64,000 nucleotides of DNA from Photobacterium lutimaris (GTDB lineage Bacteria; Pseudomonadota; Gammaproteobacteria; Enterobacterales; Vibrionaceae), in the NCBI RefSeq assembly GCF_003025555.1, contig NZ_PYMH01000001.1, positions 310,001 to 374,000 of the forward strand, read 5' to 3'. Below the pieces are notes generated by a model, which was not told where the DNA came from, did not search any database, and saw only the letters and a program-made list of their open reading frames with translations. Positions 17,205-26,647 of the stretch are shown here, piece by piece (position 1 is the stretch's first letter; each line of letters opens with the position of its first letter). The position numbers and the translations under genes are program-made.

Positions 17205-18575
17205 ATGAAGAAGGTTTTTGATAAGTCATGTCACGTTGTAGTCTTTGGGGCTGTACTCGGCTTTCATTTTAGCGCACATGCCAGTGAGCTCGGCGCTCCC
17301 TTTCGAGCCGGAGAAGTGGTTGTTGCTGCCTTACCCGAGGAGTTAAGTGGAGAAACGTTAATTCGCCATTATCCTAACGCGGGGCTCTCGGTGATTCGGG
17401 CCGATAAGGGAAAAGAGTTAGATAAGATCAAACAGCAACAATCAAAAGGTAGAAAGGCAGGAAAAAACTTTGTTGCTGAACATTTTGTCCATTCGACCAA
17501 TGATCCTTTGGCAAGTTATCAGTGGCATTTTGATAACGTTCAAGCGGACACTGCGTGGACAATAAGTGCAGGTGCCAACGTTATCGTTGCTGTGTTGGAT
17601 ACCGGTCTTGCGGAAAGTAATGACGATGGTATTGGGTGCACTGACGCACCGAGAGATATTGTCAATAATGATGGCCTCCCGTTAGACGGTAATGGGCATG
17701 GAACCCATGTGGCAGGCACGATTGCCCAACGTACCAATAATTCAATTGGCGTGTCAGGGTTAGCATATGAGAGTTGCATTATGCCGGTTAAAGTACTGAA
17801 TGACTCTGGGTCGGGTAGCTTTGCCGATATTGCGGAAGGCATATATTGGGCTGTAAATAATGGCGCTAAGGTTATCAATATGAGCTTGGGCGTAAATGCA
17901 AGATATGGAATAACCAACGATAGCGTCATGGATCCTGCATTAGACTACGCAGCGACGAATGAGGTCGTTGTTGTTGCCGCTGCTGGCAATGATGGTTCCA
18001 GGAAAAATGTCAGCTACCCTGCAATTTATCCCTCAGTCATCGCTGTCGGGGCGACGGATTATAATAATGGGCTGGCCAGTTATTCCAACAGAGGTCAGGG
18101 ACTCGATATTGTCGCACCTGGCGGAGACACGCGAGTCGATGCTAACAATGATGGTTATGCTGATGGTGTCCTGCAAGAAACAACCATTGATAATGTAACG
18201 GGTTATTATTTTTTCCAAGGTACTTCCATGGCGGCACCGCATGTGAGTGCGATTGCGGCGATGCTGTTCGCTAGTGGTAAAACCTATCAAGGCGTGATAG
18301 AGGCAATGCAGGCGTCTGCCTTGGACTTGGGGAGTCGAGGGTACGATAGTAGTTTCGGGCATGGATTAGTGCAGGCTTATTCTGCATTACAATGGGTACC
18401 GGGAAATGATGACGGTGTAAACCCCATTTGTACCGATATTGATGGGGATGGGTACTGCCTAGAGGTTGATGATTGTGATGATGAAAATGCACAAGTTAAC
18501 CCTTCTCGAAATGAAAAAGGTCCAAGGCGAAATGATGGCTTAGATAACAACTGCAATGGTATTATCGATGGTTAA
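17205..18575 (+). CDS. Secreted subtilisin-family (S8) serine protease with Asp-rich C-terminal tail
   Basis: The 456-residue preproprotein starts with a signal peptide (about residues 1-26). A pro-region reaches residue 100, followed by a peptidase S8 domain with catalytic D132 (VLDTG), H165 (GHGTHVAGT) and S342 (GTSMAAPH), and oxyanion N263. After the catalytic domain, residues 408-456 form a Cys/Asp-rich module (DIDGDGYC, DDCDD, GLDNNCNGIIDG). It matches the MopE-like putative metal-binding motif and probably binds Ca2+ and is disulfide-linked. The SD GGAGG precedes ATG 17205. It is an extracellular or periplasmic protease; substrate unknown. Confidence 0.92.
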   Translation: MKKVFDKSCHVVVFGAVLGFHFSAHASELGAPFRAGEVVVAALPEELSGETLIRHYPNAGLSVIRADKGKELDKIKQQQSKGRKAGKNFVAEHFVHSTNDPLASYQWHFDNVQADTAWTISAGANVIVAVLDTGLAESNDDGIGCTDAPRDIVNNDGLPLDGNGHGTHVAGTIAQRTNNSIGVSGLAYESCIMPVKVLNDSGSGSFADIAEGIYWAVNNGAKVINMSLGVNARYGITNDSVMDPALDYAATNEVVVVAAAGNDGSRKNVSYPAIYPSVIAVGATDYNNGLASYSNRGQGLDIVAPGGDTRVDANNDGYADGVLQETTIDNVTGYYFFQGTSMAAPHVSAIAAMLFASGKTYQGVIEAMQASALDLGSRGYDSSFGHGLVQAYSALQWVPGNDDGVNPICTDIDGDGYCLEVDDCDDENAQVNPSRNEKGPRRNDGLDNNCNGIIDG

Positions 18576-18584
18576 TCTCTAGTA

Positions 18585-18612
18585 AAAACCTCGTTCATTT
18601 GAATGAGGTTTT
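18585..18612. terminator. Bidirectional terminator
   Basis: AAAACCTC (18585-18592) pairs with GAGGTTTT (18605-18612); the stem extends inward by GTTC/GAAT. It lies between the convergent protease gene and the small membrane protein gene. Confidence 0.85.
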
Positions 18613-18626
18613 CTCTTGATTGATAG

Positions 18627-18839
18627 CTAGTCATTACTCAAGTACTTCTGACGATAAGAAGAGGCTTTACTGAACAAGGTTACCATAATACCCACGAAGA
18701 AGAGCCCTAGCCCAAAAGTAACCTTCTCATTAGCAAGTAGTTGGTAACAGCAAAAAGCGAAAATAAGAAATGTTAACGTTATGTTGAGTTTGTGGATGTG
18801 CGGTTTGTTTTTAGACAAGTATGCGTAAGCTCTAATCAT
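18627..18839 (-). CDS. Small membrane protein, unknown
   Basis: From ATG 18839 the product has 70 residues with two hydrophobic segments (ITLTFLIFAFCCYQLLA and FGLGLFFVGIMVTLF) separated by a short NEKV turn, and a basic C-terminus, so a two-pass inner-membrane protein is likely. An upstream ATG at 18884 adds 15 mostly polar residues but lacks any ribosome binding site, while GAG precedes 18839. I do not recognise the family. Confidence 0.5.
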   Translation of the reverse strand: MIRAYAYLSKNKPHIHKLNITLTFLIFAFCCYQLLANEKVTFGLGLFFVGIMVTLFSKASSYRQKYLSND

Positions 18840-19107
18840 ATTGTTCTCATTATTATAATAAAAATCCTTTTTAATAATCCTCATTATTGGTGGTGTTATT
18901 GTTTCAGGGTAGTTTGAAAATGCTAAATTGTGAATTGAATAACAATAAATGATTAAGCACTGGAACTATATTGGGCTATTTATTGATTTTTTAGTTGTTT
19001 ATCATTTTGTTAGCATTCGGACATTAATGTGAATTAAGCAAGTTTCACTACGACTTTCGCATTTTCATCCGTATCTTTGAATTCTGTTTTCAAACGGTTT
19101 TTTTAGT
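18840..19107. other. AT-rich intergenic stretch before the porin-like remnant
   Basis: No ORF, RNA gene or clear regulatory motif seen. It may be partly decayed sequence belonging to the remnant at 19081-19308. Confidence 0.4.
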
Positions 19108-19308
19108 GGTGGTAGCGCAGGTTACAGCATTTTCAACGGTTCAGATAATGACTGGAACGTAGGTGTGCAAACAGGTATTCAGTACTCGTTGAATGGTAAA
19201 TACAGTATTGAACTTGGCTACCGTGTTATTGATACTTGGGATGACTGGAAAGAGCGCAATATGTATCAATTAGATTCATTTTACTTTGCTGTAGATATCA
19301 AGCTGTAA
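19081..19308 (+). pseudogene. C-terminal fragment of an outer-membrane beta-barrel protein
   Basis: The frame ending at TAA 19306-19308 encodes about 67 clearly protein-like residues: NVGVQTGIQYSLNGKYSIEL, then GYRVIDTWDDW, ending FYFAVDIKL. Alternating polar and hydrophobic residues and a C-terminal strand of this kind are typical of small OmpA-like/AcfA-like barrels. The frame is closed upstream by TGA 19078-19080, and there is no start codon, SD or signal peptide, so the N-terminal two thirds are missing. Parent gene not identified exactly. Confidence 0.65.
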
Positions 19309-19457
19309 AGTACGGGTGTTGTAAAAAACGAAAAGCATGAGGCTGGTTAGCAGCCCATGTATTTTCTGCGGCCCCTACTTTATTTTTGGTGTGCAGCTTA
19401 TTTTTTAGTTATTTTCGAGGGGACTTAGACCGTATTACTAATAGCCTAATATGGGAC

Positions 19458-20750
19458 TTACTCATCCGTATGAGGTTGTGGTAGAACCAAATTCAGCAGG
19501 ACAGTGACCAGAGTACCCGTAGTAATGCCAGAATGGAAAAAGGTGTTGAGCTCTGAGGGAAAATGCTGGAGCAAGCGGGGCTCGAAGATAACGGCCAGGC
19601 CGGATGCCAGTCCGATACAGACGATGAGCGCATTGCGTTTGTTGTCCTGCGTCTTGCTCAGCATCCTTATCCCGGTATAGGCAATCATCCCGAACATAAC
19701 CAGGCCGACGCCGCCGATAACTGGCTTGGGAATTGTGACCGCCAAGGCGGCAAGTTTAGGGAGTAGGCCGGAGAGGAGCAGCAGTCCACCGGTCACTGCC
19801 ACGACAAAGCGACTGGCCACGCCGGTGAGGCTCACAATGCCGACATTCTGGCTAAAAGAAGCAAGCGGCATCGCCGTTAAAAGTGCAGCCAGGCTACTAC
19901 CCAGTCCGTCACCTAGCAGGCCGCGCTTGAGATCATTACCGGAGACATCGGTATGGCAGTTGTTGCCAAGTGCAATAAAATCGCCAGTGGCCTCAGCAAT
20001 CACGACGATATACACCAGACTGATACTGACGATCGCACTCCATGAGAAGCTCAGACCGTACTTCAAGGGAGCGGGTTGGCCAAACCATGGGGCATCGGCG
20101 ACAGGGTGCAGATCCACCAAGCCCAGTAACAAGGCGAGGAGGTAGCCGCCAGCAAGGCCCAAGAATATCGCGGCGGCTGCCAGATTACCTCGTCCGTAGA
20201 CGCTGACGACCACCACAATAGCCAATGATACAGTGGCCAGCAATAGCGGCATCAAACTGGCAAACTCAGCATCGGTTTCTGCCACCCCGCCGATCCACTT
20301 GATGGCTACTGGCAATATGGTCAGACCGATCAGGGTGACAACTACGCCGCTAACCACTGGTGGGAAGAGTTGGCGTATCTTGTCCATGTAAAAACTCGAT
20401 GCGATGACCACCAGTGAACCGACGAGTGAGGCTCCCATGATGCTGGCAATGCCCCCTTCCTTGCCAACGGCAATAGCGACGCCGAGAAAGGCAAAGCTGG
20501 AGCCCATGACGACCGGTAAGCGGATACCGACCGGACCGAACCCGAGGCACTGGACAATGGTTGCGATACCGGAAACCATCAGCGAGGCATTGATCAAGGC
20601 GACAATGTCCACAGTGGGAAGCCCGATGGTGGTGCCGACGATGAGCGGTACGGTGACGATCCCGCCGATAGAAGCCAGCAGGTGCTGTATGGCCAGCAGT
20701 AAGGCGAGGCCTGTTGGCGGTTGTTGGTTGAGCGTGTAGAGCAGCTTCAT
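19458..20750 (-). CDS. NCS2 purine permease (xanthine/uric acid type)
   Basis: The 430-residue transporter has the NCS2 layout of about 14 membrane segments. TM1 has the QHLLASIGGIVTVPLIVG pattern; the substrate-binding region shows EATGDFIALGN (TM8) and the signature QNVGIVSLTGVASRFV (TM10). These residues resemble xanthine/urate transporters (XanQ, UapA) more than UraA. It overlaps xdhC by 4 bases (ATGA) as the last gene of xdhABC, so import of xanthine, hypoxanthine or urate for XdhABC is the natural inference. Confidence 0.88.
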   Translation of the reverse strand: MKLLYTLNQQPPTGLALLLAIQHLLASIGGIVTVPLIVGTTIGLPTVDIVALINASLMVSGIATIVQCLGFGPVGIRLPVVMGSSFAFLGVAIAVGKEGGIASIMGASLVGSLVVIASSFYMDKIRQLFPPVVSGVVVTLIGLTILPVAIKWIGGVAETDAEFASLMPLLLATVSLAIVVVVSVYGRGNLAAAAIFLGLAGGYLLALLLGLVDLHPVADAPWFGQPAPLKYGLSFSWSAIVSISLVYIVVIAEATGDFIALGNNCHTDVSGNDLKRGLLGDGLGSSLAALLTAMPLASFSQNVGIVSLTGVASRFVVAVTGGLLLLSGLLPKLAALAVTIPKPVIGGVGLVMFGMIAYTGIRMLSKTQDNKRNALIVCIGLASGLAVIFEPRLLQHFPSELNTFFHSGITTGTLVTVLLNLVLPQPHTDE

Positions 20751-21547
20751 TGTGGCTGTTCTGCCGTAGGCGGTGGCGACGTCTGATAGCTGGCGACAAC
20801 CTGGGCGGCAATGGAAATTGCAATCTCGGTGGGATGCTTGCCTTTGACTTCGCTTAAGCCGACAGGGCAGGTCATCCGCTGGATGGTATCTTGGCTAAAG
20901 CCTTGTTGGTCGAGCCGGTAGGTGAATCTTTTGCATTTGGTGGCTGAGCCGATCAGGCCGAAATAAGCAAAATCGCCCCGCTTCAGAATGGCCTGCGCCA
21001 ATGTGAGATCGAGCTGGTGGCTATGGGTCATGACGAGGTAATAGCTCCCGTCGGGGATTTGCCGTACTTCACTGACCGGATCGTCACTGACGATTGGATT
21101 AACACCGGGAGGAAGCTGGGCCGGAAACATGTCGCTGCGCTGGTCAATCCAGCTGATATTGAAGGGCAGGGAAGCGATGATTTTCACCACGGCCTTTGCG
21201 ACGTGGCCCGCCCCGAAGAGGGCAAGGTGGTATTTTGGTTGCACTATGGGTTCGAGGCAAAGTGTGGCAATCCCACCGCAGCATTGGCCGAGCCGTGCGC
21301 TGAGGTTGAAGCGCTCGGTTCTCAATTGGGTATCATCGGCAACAAGCATTTCCCGCGCTATCTGGATGGCTTGATATTCGAGATGCCCGCCACCGATGGA
21401 GGCAAAGATCTCATTATGGGTGACCAGCATTTTGGTGCCGGTATTGCGTGGGACCGAGCCTTGCTGCTCCAGGACGGTGACCATGATGCAGGGCTCGCCC
21501 TGTTCATCAAGACGGGCCAGTGCATGGATCCAGCTATCGTCATTCAT
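20747..21547 (-). CDS. xdhC: Xanthine dehydrogenase accessory protein XdhC
   Basis: ATG 21547 (MNDDSWIHAL) starts one base after the xdhB stop and gives 266 residues. An upstream in-frame start lies inside xdhB and is unlikely. XdhC-type features are the N-terminal VTVLEQQGSVPRNTGTKMLV and SIGGGHLEYQAI blocks and a Rossmann motif LALFGAGHVAKAVVKI in the C-terminal half. The protein binds molybdenum cofactor, protects it during sulfuration and inserts it into XdhB. It is third in xdhA-xdhB-xdhC-permease, all overlapping or abutting. Confidence 0.93.
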   Translation of the reverse strand: MNDDSWIHALARLDEQGEPCIMVTVLEQQGSVPRNTGTKMLVTHNEIFASIGGGHLEYQAIQIAREMLVADDTQLRTERFNLSARLGQCCGGIATLCLEPIVQPKYHLALFGAGHVAKAVVKIIASLPFNISWIDQRSDMFPAQLPPGVNPIVSDDPVSEVRQIPDGSYYLVMTHSHQLDLTLAQAILKRGDFAYFGLIGSATKCKRFTYRLDQQGFSQDTIQRMTCPVGLSEVKGKHPTEIAISIAAQVVASYQTSPPPTAEQPQ

Positions 21548-21548
21548 A

Positions 21549-23933
21549 TCAAGAGCCCGAAGATGAACAGCCAGGTGTTTTGCTACTGAGCGCTTTGATC
21601 GCCTGCAGCACCCGCTCCGGGGTGGCCGGTGTATCGAGCCTAGGGGCAATGCCGCTTTCCGAGGTCGAGGAAATGGCGTTTTTCAGTGCCCCCAGCACCG
21701 AAATCGCCAGCATGAACGGTGGCTCGCCGACAGCTTTGGAATGAAAGATGGTTTGCTCCGGGTTGCGGTTGTTTTCCAGCAGACTGACGCGAAAGTCTAT
21801 GGGAATATCGGCAATCGTTGGCACCTTGTAATTGGACGGGCTGTCGGTGACCAGCCTTCCTTGTTTATCCCATATCAGCTCCTCGGTGGTCAGCCACCCC
21901 ATCCCCTGCACAAAGCCGCCTTCGACCTGTCCTTGGTCGATAGCCGGGTTGATAGATGAACCAACATCGTGGCAAATATCGACCCGCAGGACCTTGTATT
22001 CGCCGGTCAGGGTGTCGATGATGACCTCGCTACAGGCCGCGCCGAAGACGTAATAGTAGAAGGGGCGGCCGCGGGCTTGTTCTTCGTCGTAATAAACATC
22101 GGGGGTACGGTAAAACCCGGTACTGGAGAGCGAGATCTGGTTGAAGTACGACAGTTGGACAAGCTCTTCAAACGATAGCGTTTTGTCGCCGATATCAACC
22201 GAACCGTTGCGAAATACAATTTCATCCTCATTGGTTTGGAAATGTTCGCTGGCGAAGGTGATCAGCCGTTGTTTGAGGATCCGGGCGGCATTTTGCGCCG
22301 CTTTGCCGTTCAGATCGGCCCCTGAAGAGGCGGCGGTCGCCGAGGTGTTAGGCACCTTGTCGGTTCGGGTGGCGCTGATTTGGATCCGCTCGATGCCGAC
22401 TTGAAACTCCTCAGCGACCACCTGGGCAATTTTGGTATTTAGCCCCTGTCCCATTTCGGTGCCGCCGTGGTTGAGGTGGATACTACCATCGGTATAGAGA
22501 TGGATCAGAGCACCGGCTTGGTTGAGAAAAGAGGCGGTAAAGGAGATACCGAATTTTATCGGGGTGATTGCCAGACCTTTTTTTAATATCGGACTGCGGC
22601 GATTGAATTCCCTGATAGCCTTGCGGCGTGCATGGTAGTTGCCGCTGGTCTCGACCTGTTCGGTAACGATTTTCAGCAGGTTGTGTTGAACCGTCTGGTA
22701 GTAGTGGGTGGTATTGCGCCCGGCATCGTCATCGTAGAAATTGACTTTGCGTACTTCTAGCGGATCTTTGCCGAGATAACTGGCTATCTCGTCCATGACA
22801 GTCTCGATGGTCACCATGGCCTGAGGTGCGCCGAAGCCGCGGCAGGCGGTATTGGAGGCAATATTGGTCTTGCAGCAGTACCCGTTGATGCTGACATCAC
22901 CGAGGTAGTAGGCATTATCGGAATGGAACATGGCCCGATCCATGATAGCCGCCGAGAGATCCGGCGAGTAGCCACAGCTGCTGGCCAAAGTGATCTCGAT
23001 ACCTTGAACAGTACCGTTATCGTCAAAGCCAACGGTATAGCGGTTATAGAAGGGGTGGCGCTTGCCTGTCATGATCATATCATCATGGCGGTAAAGGCAG
23101 ATCTTGGCTGGCCGCCCGGTGAGGTGGGCGACTACTGCTGTCATGCAAGCCGGACCGGCAGCCTGGGTCTCCTTGCCGCCGAAGCCACCGCCGATGCGGC
23201 GGGTATCGACCACCACATTACACATCTGGGTTCCGAGTACCTTGGCGACCAACCGCTGGACATCGGTCGGGTTTTGAGTGGAGGCGTAAACTATCATGCC
23301 GCCATCTTCGGTGGGGACGGCACTGCTGGCCTGTGGCTCCAGATAAAAATGCTCCTGACCACCGATATTGATCTCTCCATGGATGACATGGGGGGCGTTG
23401 GCGAGCGCGTGCTTGGCGTTTCCCCGCTTTTGCCAGCGCTTATCGTTGACAAGCTGGTTTTTCGCCAGCGCCTCCTTGATGTCGAGCGTGGCCGGTAAAG
23501 GGTCATAGTCGATGTTTGCCGCCTGAGCGGCCCGGTAGGCGGTGTCCGGATCATCGGCGGCCACGATCAGTACGGGCTGGCCGGCATACTCCACCTTGCC
23601 GTCGGCGAGCAGGAGATCGCCGGGGAAAATTGTGCCGATATCAAGCTCGCCGGGAATCTCCTTGCTGGTTACCACCAGTGCGACACCGTCGACATCATAG
23701 CAGGGGCCGGTGTCCAGTCGGGTGATCTTGGCATGGGCATGGGGGCTCAGCCGGACATAGAGGTGAAGTTGGTTCCGCAAAGTGAGGCGGTCATCGACGA
23801 AGACGGCTTCACCGGTAACATGCTTTCTGGCACTTTCATGCGGCAGGCTGCGGTCGACACCCGACGACTGCTGTGGCTCTGTCTTCGCGGCATGATCACC
23901 AGAATCGGGAGACGGGGGATTGAGATTAGCCAT
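21549..23933 (-). CDS. xdhB: Xanthine dehydrogenase molybdopterin-binding subunit XdhB
   Basis: The 794-residue large subunit starts after a polar leader with HESARKHVTGEAVFVDD. It has the Moco-binding glycine loop RRIGGGFGGKETQAA, the substrate-pocket block CRGFGAPQAM, and the C-terminal catalytic Glu in AVGEPPFML, all intact. It hydroxylates hypoxanthine and xanthine to urate in the cytoplasm. It overlaps the xdhA stop by 8 bases. GC content across xdhABC and the permease is visibly higher than in neighbours, which may point to transfer. Confidence 0.95.
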   Translation of the reverse strand: MANLNPPSPDSGDHAAKTEPQQSSGVDRSLPHESARKHVTGEAVFVDDRLTLRNQLHLYVRLSPHAHAKITRLDTGPCYDVDGVALVVTSKEIPGELDIGTIFPGDLLLADGKVEYAGQPVLIVAADDPDTAYRAAQAANIDYDPLPATLDIKEALAKNQLVNDKRWQKRGNAKHALANAPHVIHGEINIGGQEHFYLEPQASSAVPTEDGGMIVYASTQNPTDVQRLVAKVLGTQMCNVVVDTRRIGGGFGGKETQAAGPACMTAVVAHLTGRPAKICLYRHDDMIMTGKRHPFYNRYTVGFDDNGTVQGIEITLASSCGYSPDLSAAIMDRAMFHSDNAYYLGDVSINGYCCKTNIASNTACRGFGAPQAMVTIETVMDEIASYLGKDPLEVRKVNFYDDDAGRNTTHYYQTVQHNLLKIVTEQVETSGNYHARRKAIREFNRRSPILKKGLAITPIKFGISFTASFLNQAGALIHLYTDGSIHLNHGGTEMGQGLNTKIAQVVAEEFQVGIERIQISATRTDKVPNTSATAASSGADLNGKAAQNAARILKQRLITFASEHFQTNEDEIVFRNGSVDIGDKTLSFEELVQLSYFNQISLSSTGFYRTPDVYYDEEQARGRPFYYYVFGAACSEVIIDTLTGEYKVLRVDICHDVGSSINPAIDQGQVEGGFVQGMGWLTTEELIWDKQGRLVTDSPSNYKVPTIADIPIDFRVSLLENNRNPEQTIFHSKAVGEPPFMLAISVLGALKNAISSTSESGIAPRLDTPATPERVLQAIKALSSKTPGCSSSGS

Positions 23934-25371
23934 AAGTGGTCACCCTCGTTTCGATTTGTCCGTTTTGTTGTTCGATGAAATAACGGTAGAGCAGGTTGGC
24001 GGCTATCTGACTGCGATAGACGTTGCTGGCACGGCTATCAGACAACGGGGTGAAATCCGATTCAAGGGAGGCCATCGCGCCGTCGATGGTGGTGCTGTCC
24101 CAGCGCTTGCCGAGCAGGTGCTGCTCGCAGTGAGTTGCCCGTCTGGGGACGTTGGCCATACCGCCGTAGGCGATCCGCGCAGAGGCGACGATGCCATGGT
24201 CAATCCCGATGTTGAAGCCGGCACAGACGGTCGAAATATCATCGTTGAGGCGTTTGGACACCTTATAGCAGCGGAATAATTCACGGCCATCCGGTTTGGG
24301 GATACTGATGGTTTCGACAAATTCACCGGGGCGCAGTGCGGTTTTGCGGTAGCCCAGAAATGCCTTTTCAATCGCCAGTTCGCGGGTGGTATCGCCTTTG
24401 CGCAGGGTGAGTGTGGCACCGAGGACAATTAGTGGCGGCAGGGTATCGCCGATCGGTGAGGCTGTGGCGATATTACCGCCCATGGTGGCATGGTTGCGTA
24501 TCTGCTGCGAGGCGAAGCGGCCGAGCAGGTCGCCGAAGTCCGGGTAGGTGCGGGCGAGGTGTTCACGGCAATCGCTGAGCGGGACGTTGGCCCCGATCAC
24601 CAGCCGATCATCGGTCTCGACGATAGTTTTCATATCTGACACGTGGCTGATATCGATGAGGCTCTCGACCCGGTTGTGTTGCTGGGTTACCTCCATAGCC
24701 ACATCGGTGCTGCCGGCGATAAGCCGAGCGTGCGGGTTGATCAGTAGTTGCTTGGCCAGTTCATCGCTCGTTGCGGGGATATCGCAGTTGAGGTTGCCAA
24801 GAGCCAAAGCGCCCGGCTCATGACGCAGGCCCTTGAGTTTGCTGATTGTTGATTGCCTTTGTTCGCCGAACGGATCCCGGATTGGATAGCGACCTCCCAG
24901 TGACAGCGCGGCATCAAGGATAGGGCGGTATCCGGTGCATCGGCAAAGGTTACCGGAGAGCGTCTCGGTTGCCTCCCGGCGGCTAGGCTGCGGGTTGTGC
25001 TTGGTAAGGGCAAACAGCGACATGATGATCCCAGGGGTGCAGAAACCACATTGCGAGCCGTGGTGATCAACCAGCGCCTGTTGGACAGGATGGAGTGAAC
25101 CGTCCTGCTCCTGCAGCGCTTCGACGGTAATTAACTGCTTACCATGAAGGGCCGAGACAAAAACTGTGCAGGCATTGATTGCACGATAGGATAGTTGGTC
25201 ATCGTTGGTTAATTCTGCCAATACGACAGTGCAGGTTCCGCAGTTGCCTGAGCCGCAGCCCTCTTTTGTGCCGGTTTTGTTGACGACAGTGCGTAGGTAA
25301 TTGAGCACCGTCATATTCGGCGAGAGTCGCTCTTCCTGACGCAGTTCCTGATTGAGTAAGAATTTTATCAA
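23926..25371 (-). CDS. xdhA: Xanthine dehydrogenase FeS/FAD subunit XdhA
   Basis: The 481-residue small subunit has an N-terminal plant-type [2Fe-2S] domain (C39, C44, C47 in CGSGNCGTC), a second [2Fe-2S] domain (CGFCTPG and LCRCTGYRP), and a FAD domain (LIAGSTDVAM, GGNIATASPIGD). The C-terminal CO-dehydrogenase-flavoprotein domain follows. Electrons pass from the Mo site in XdhB through both clusters to FAD and NAD+. It is the first gene of the operon; no regulator lies next to it. Confidence 0.95.
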   Translation of the reverse strand: MIKFLLNQELRQEERLSPNMTVLNYLRTVVNKTGTKEGCGSGNCGTCTVVLAELTNDDQLSYRAINACTVFVSALHGKQLITVEALQEQDGSLHPVQQALVDHHGSQCGFCTPGIIMSLFALTKHNPQPSRREATETLSGNLCRCTGYRPILDAALSLGGRYPIRDPFGEQRQSTISKLKGLRHEPGALALGNLNCDIPATSDELAKQLLINPHARLIAGSTDVAMEVTQQHNRVESLIDISHVSDMKTIVETDDRLVIGANVPLSDCREHLARTYPDFGDLLGRFASQQIRNHATMGGNIATASPIGDTLPPLIVLGATLTLRKGDTTRELAIEKAFLGYRKTALRPGEFVETISIPKPDGRELFRCYKVSKRLNDDISTVCAGFNIGIDHGIVASARIAYGGMANVPRRATHCEQHLLGKRWDSTTIDGAMASLESDFTPLSDSRASNVYRSQIAANLLYRYFIEQQNGQIETRVTTYG

Positions 25372-25543
25372 GGCAACTCCCTAATTTGGCTCGGGTGAAA
25401 AGGAGGTTGATGTAAGTATGGCAGGGGGGGGGAAAATGGGTAAAGATCTTATGGCGGGAAGGAGCTAGCGCAGCCAACTCAGGTGAACTCGCCTGAGTTG
25501 CTGTATAGGATCATGGCGAGTTTTGCCACATGTGAAAGGAGAT

Positions 25544-26416
25544 TTATTTATCAAATTGCTTGATAAGTACCGAGGTATCGGCCCGGTTGAATCCCCGTTG
25601 TTGCAGTTCAGCATATTTTTGGTCGACTTGCTTGGCGAGTGGCAGCTCAACACCAAGTTTTTCTGCGGCTTCAAAGCAGATACCCAGATCTTTGCGCATC
25701 CAGTCAATGGCAAAGCCGAAGTCGAATTTATCTTCTGCCATGGTTTGCGCGCGATTTTCCAACTGCCAAGATCCTGCCGCACCGTGCTTGAGCACTTCGG
25801 TCATTTGCTCGATATCAAGCCCTGCAGATTTCGCTAATGTAATCGCTTCTGACAACCCTTGCAGAATACCGGCAATACAAAGCTGGTTAGCCATTTTGGT
25901 AACTTGGCCGTAGCCGACCCCACCCATCAAGGTGGTGGCTTTGGCAAAGCAGTCTATAACCGGCTTGGCTTGTTCAAAGACCTTGCTATCGCCGCCAACC
26001 ATGACGGTAAGGCAGCCATTCACTGCACCAGCTTCGCCACCGGAAACCGGCGCATCAAGGAAGCTGAGTTGGCAATCGGTGGCTTGTTCTGCAATTTCTT
26101 TGGCGACCTCTGCTGAGGCGGTAGTGTTATCAATAAGTATTGCACCTGGCTTTGCCGATGCGAGGATACCATCTTCACCACAATATACTTGGCGCAAATC
26201 ATCATCATTACCGACGCAGGTAAATATAAAGTCAGCCCCTTCCGCCGCAGCGGCTGGCGTTGTGGCGTAGCTGCCGGCATAAGTTTCTACCCACTTCTCT
26301 GCTTTTTCGGTGGTACGGTTGTATACGGTTACATGATGACCAGCATTAGCAAGGTGACCTGCCATCGGGAAGCCCATGGTGCCCAGTCCGATAAATGCAA
26401 TTGTATATGATGTCAT
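25544..26416 (-). CDS. NAD(P)-dependent 3-hydroxyacid dehydrogenase, GarR/tartronate-semialdehyde reductase type
   Basis: The 290-residue enzyme has the Rossmann motif FIGLGTMGFPMAGHL, the substrate-binding DAPVSGGEAGA, and the catalytic-lysine helix GYGQVTKMANQL. These define the beta-hydroxyacid dehydrogenase family (tartronate semialdehyde reductase, 3-hydroxyisobutyrate dehydrogenase and relatives). The gene lies upstream of xdhA on the same strand after a 172-base gap. A link to purine-derived glyoxylate through tartronate semialdehyde is possible but not shown. Substrate undetermined. Confidence 0.85.
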   Translation of the reverse strand: MTSYTIAFIGLGTMGFPMAGHLANAGHHVTVYNRTTEKAEKWVETYAGSYATTPAAAAEGADFIFTCVGNDDDLRQVYCGEDGILASAKPGAILIDNTTASAEVAKEIAEQATDCQLSFLDAPVSGGEAGAVNGCLTVMVGGDSKVFEQAKPVIDCFAKATTLMGGVGYGQVTKMANQLCIAGILQGLSEAITLAKSAGLDIEQMTEVLKHGAAGSWQLENRAQTMAEDKFDFGFAIDWMRKDLGICFEAAEKLGVELPLAKQVDQKYAELQQRGFNRADTSVLIKQFDK

Positions 26417-26647
26417 GATTTGCTTCCCTTAGCATAAGCGCTACAGTGTAACGGTGAAGGTGATAATGATTATGTGGTTTTTCAGTATCTTGGAAATAGG
26501 CTAGAAATACCATGGATTTGCTTCGATATATAGCACATATGGACTTGTCAAAAAATAACTAAAAAAATGTGGGCAAACGCATTCTTTTCTTGTGAATCAC
26601 TGGCACAGCCCCTATGATGCAGAAAGTTATTCTGTAATGGCTATTTT

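Noticed and set aside
24003..24428. Long alternative frames within xdhA and xdhB
   Set aside because: Expected shadow frames in high-GC coding sequence; the true frames carry intact FeS, FAD and Mo motifs.
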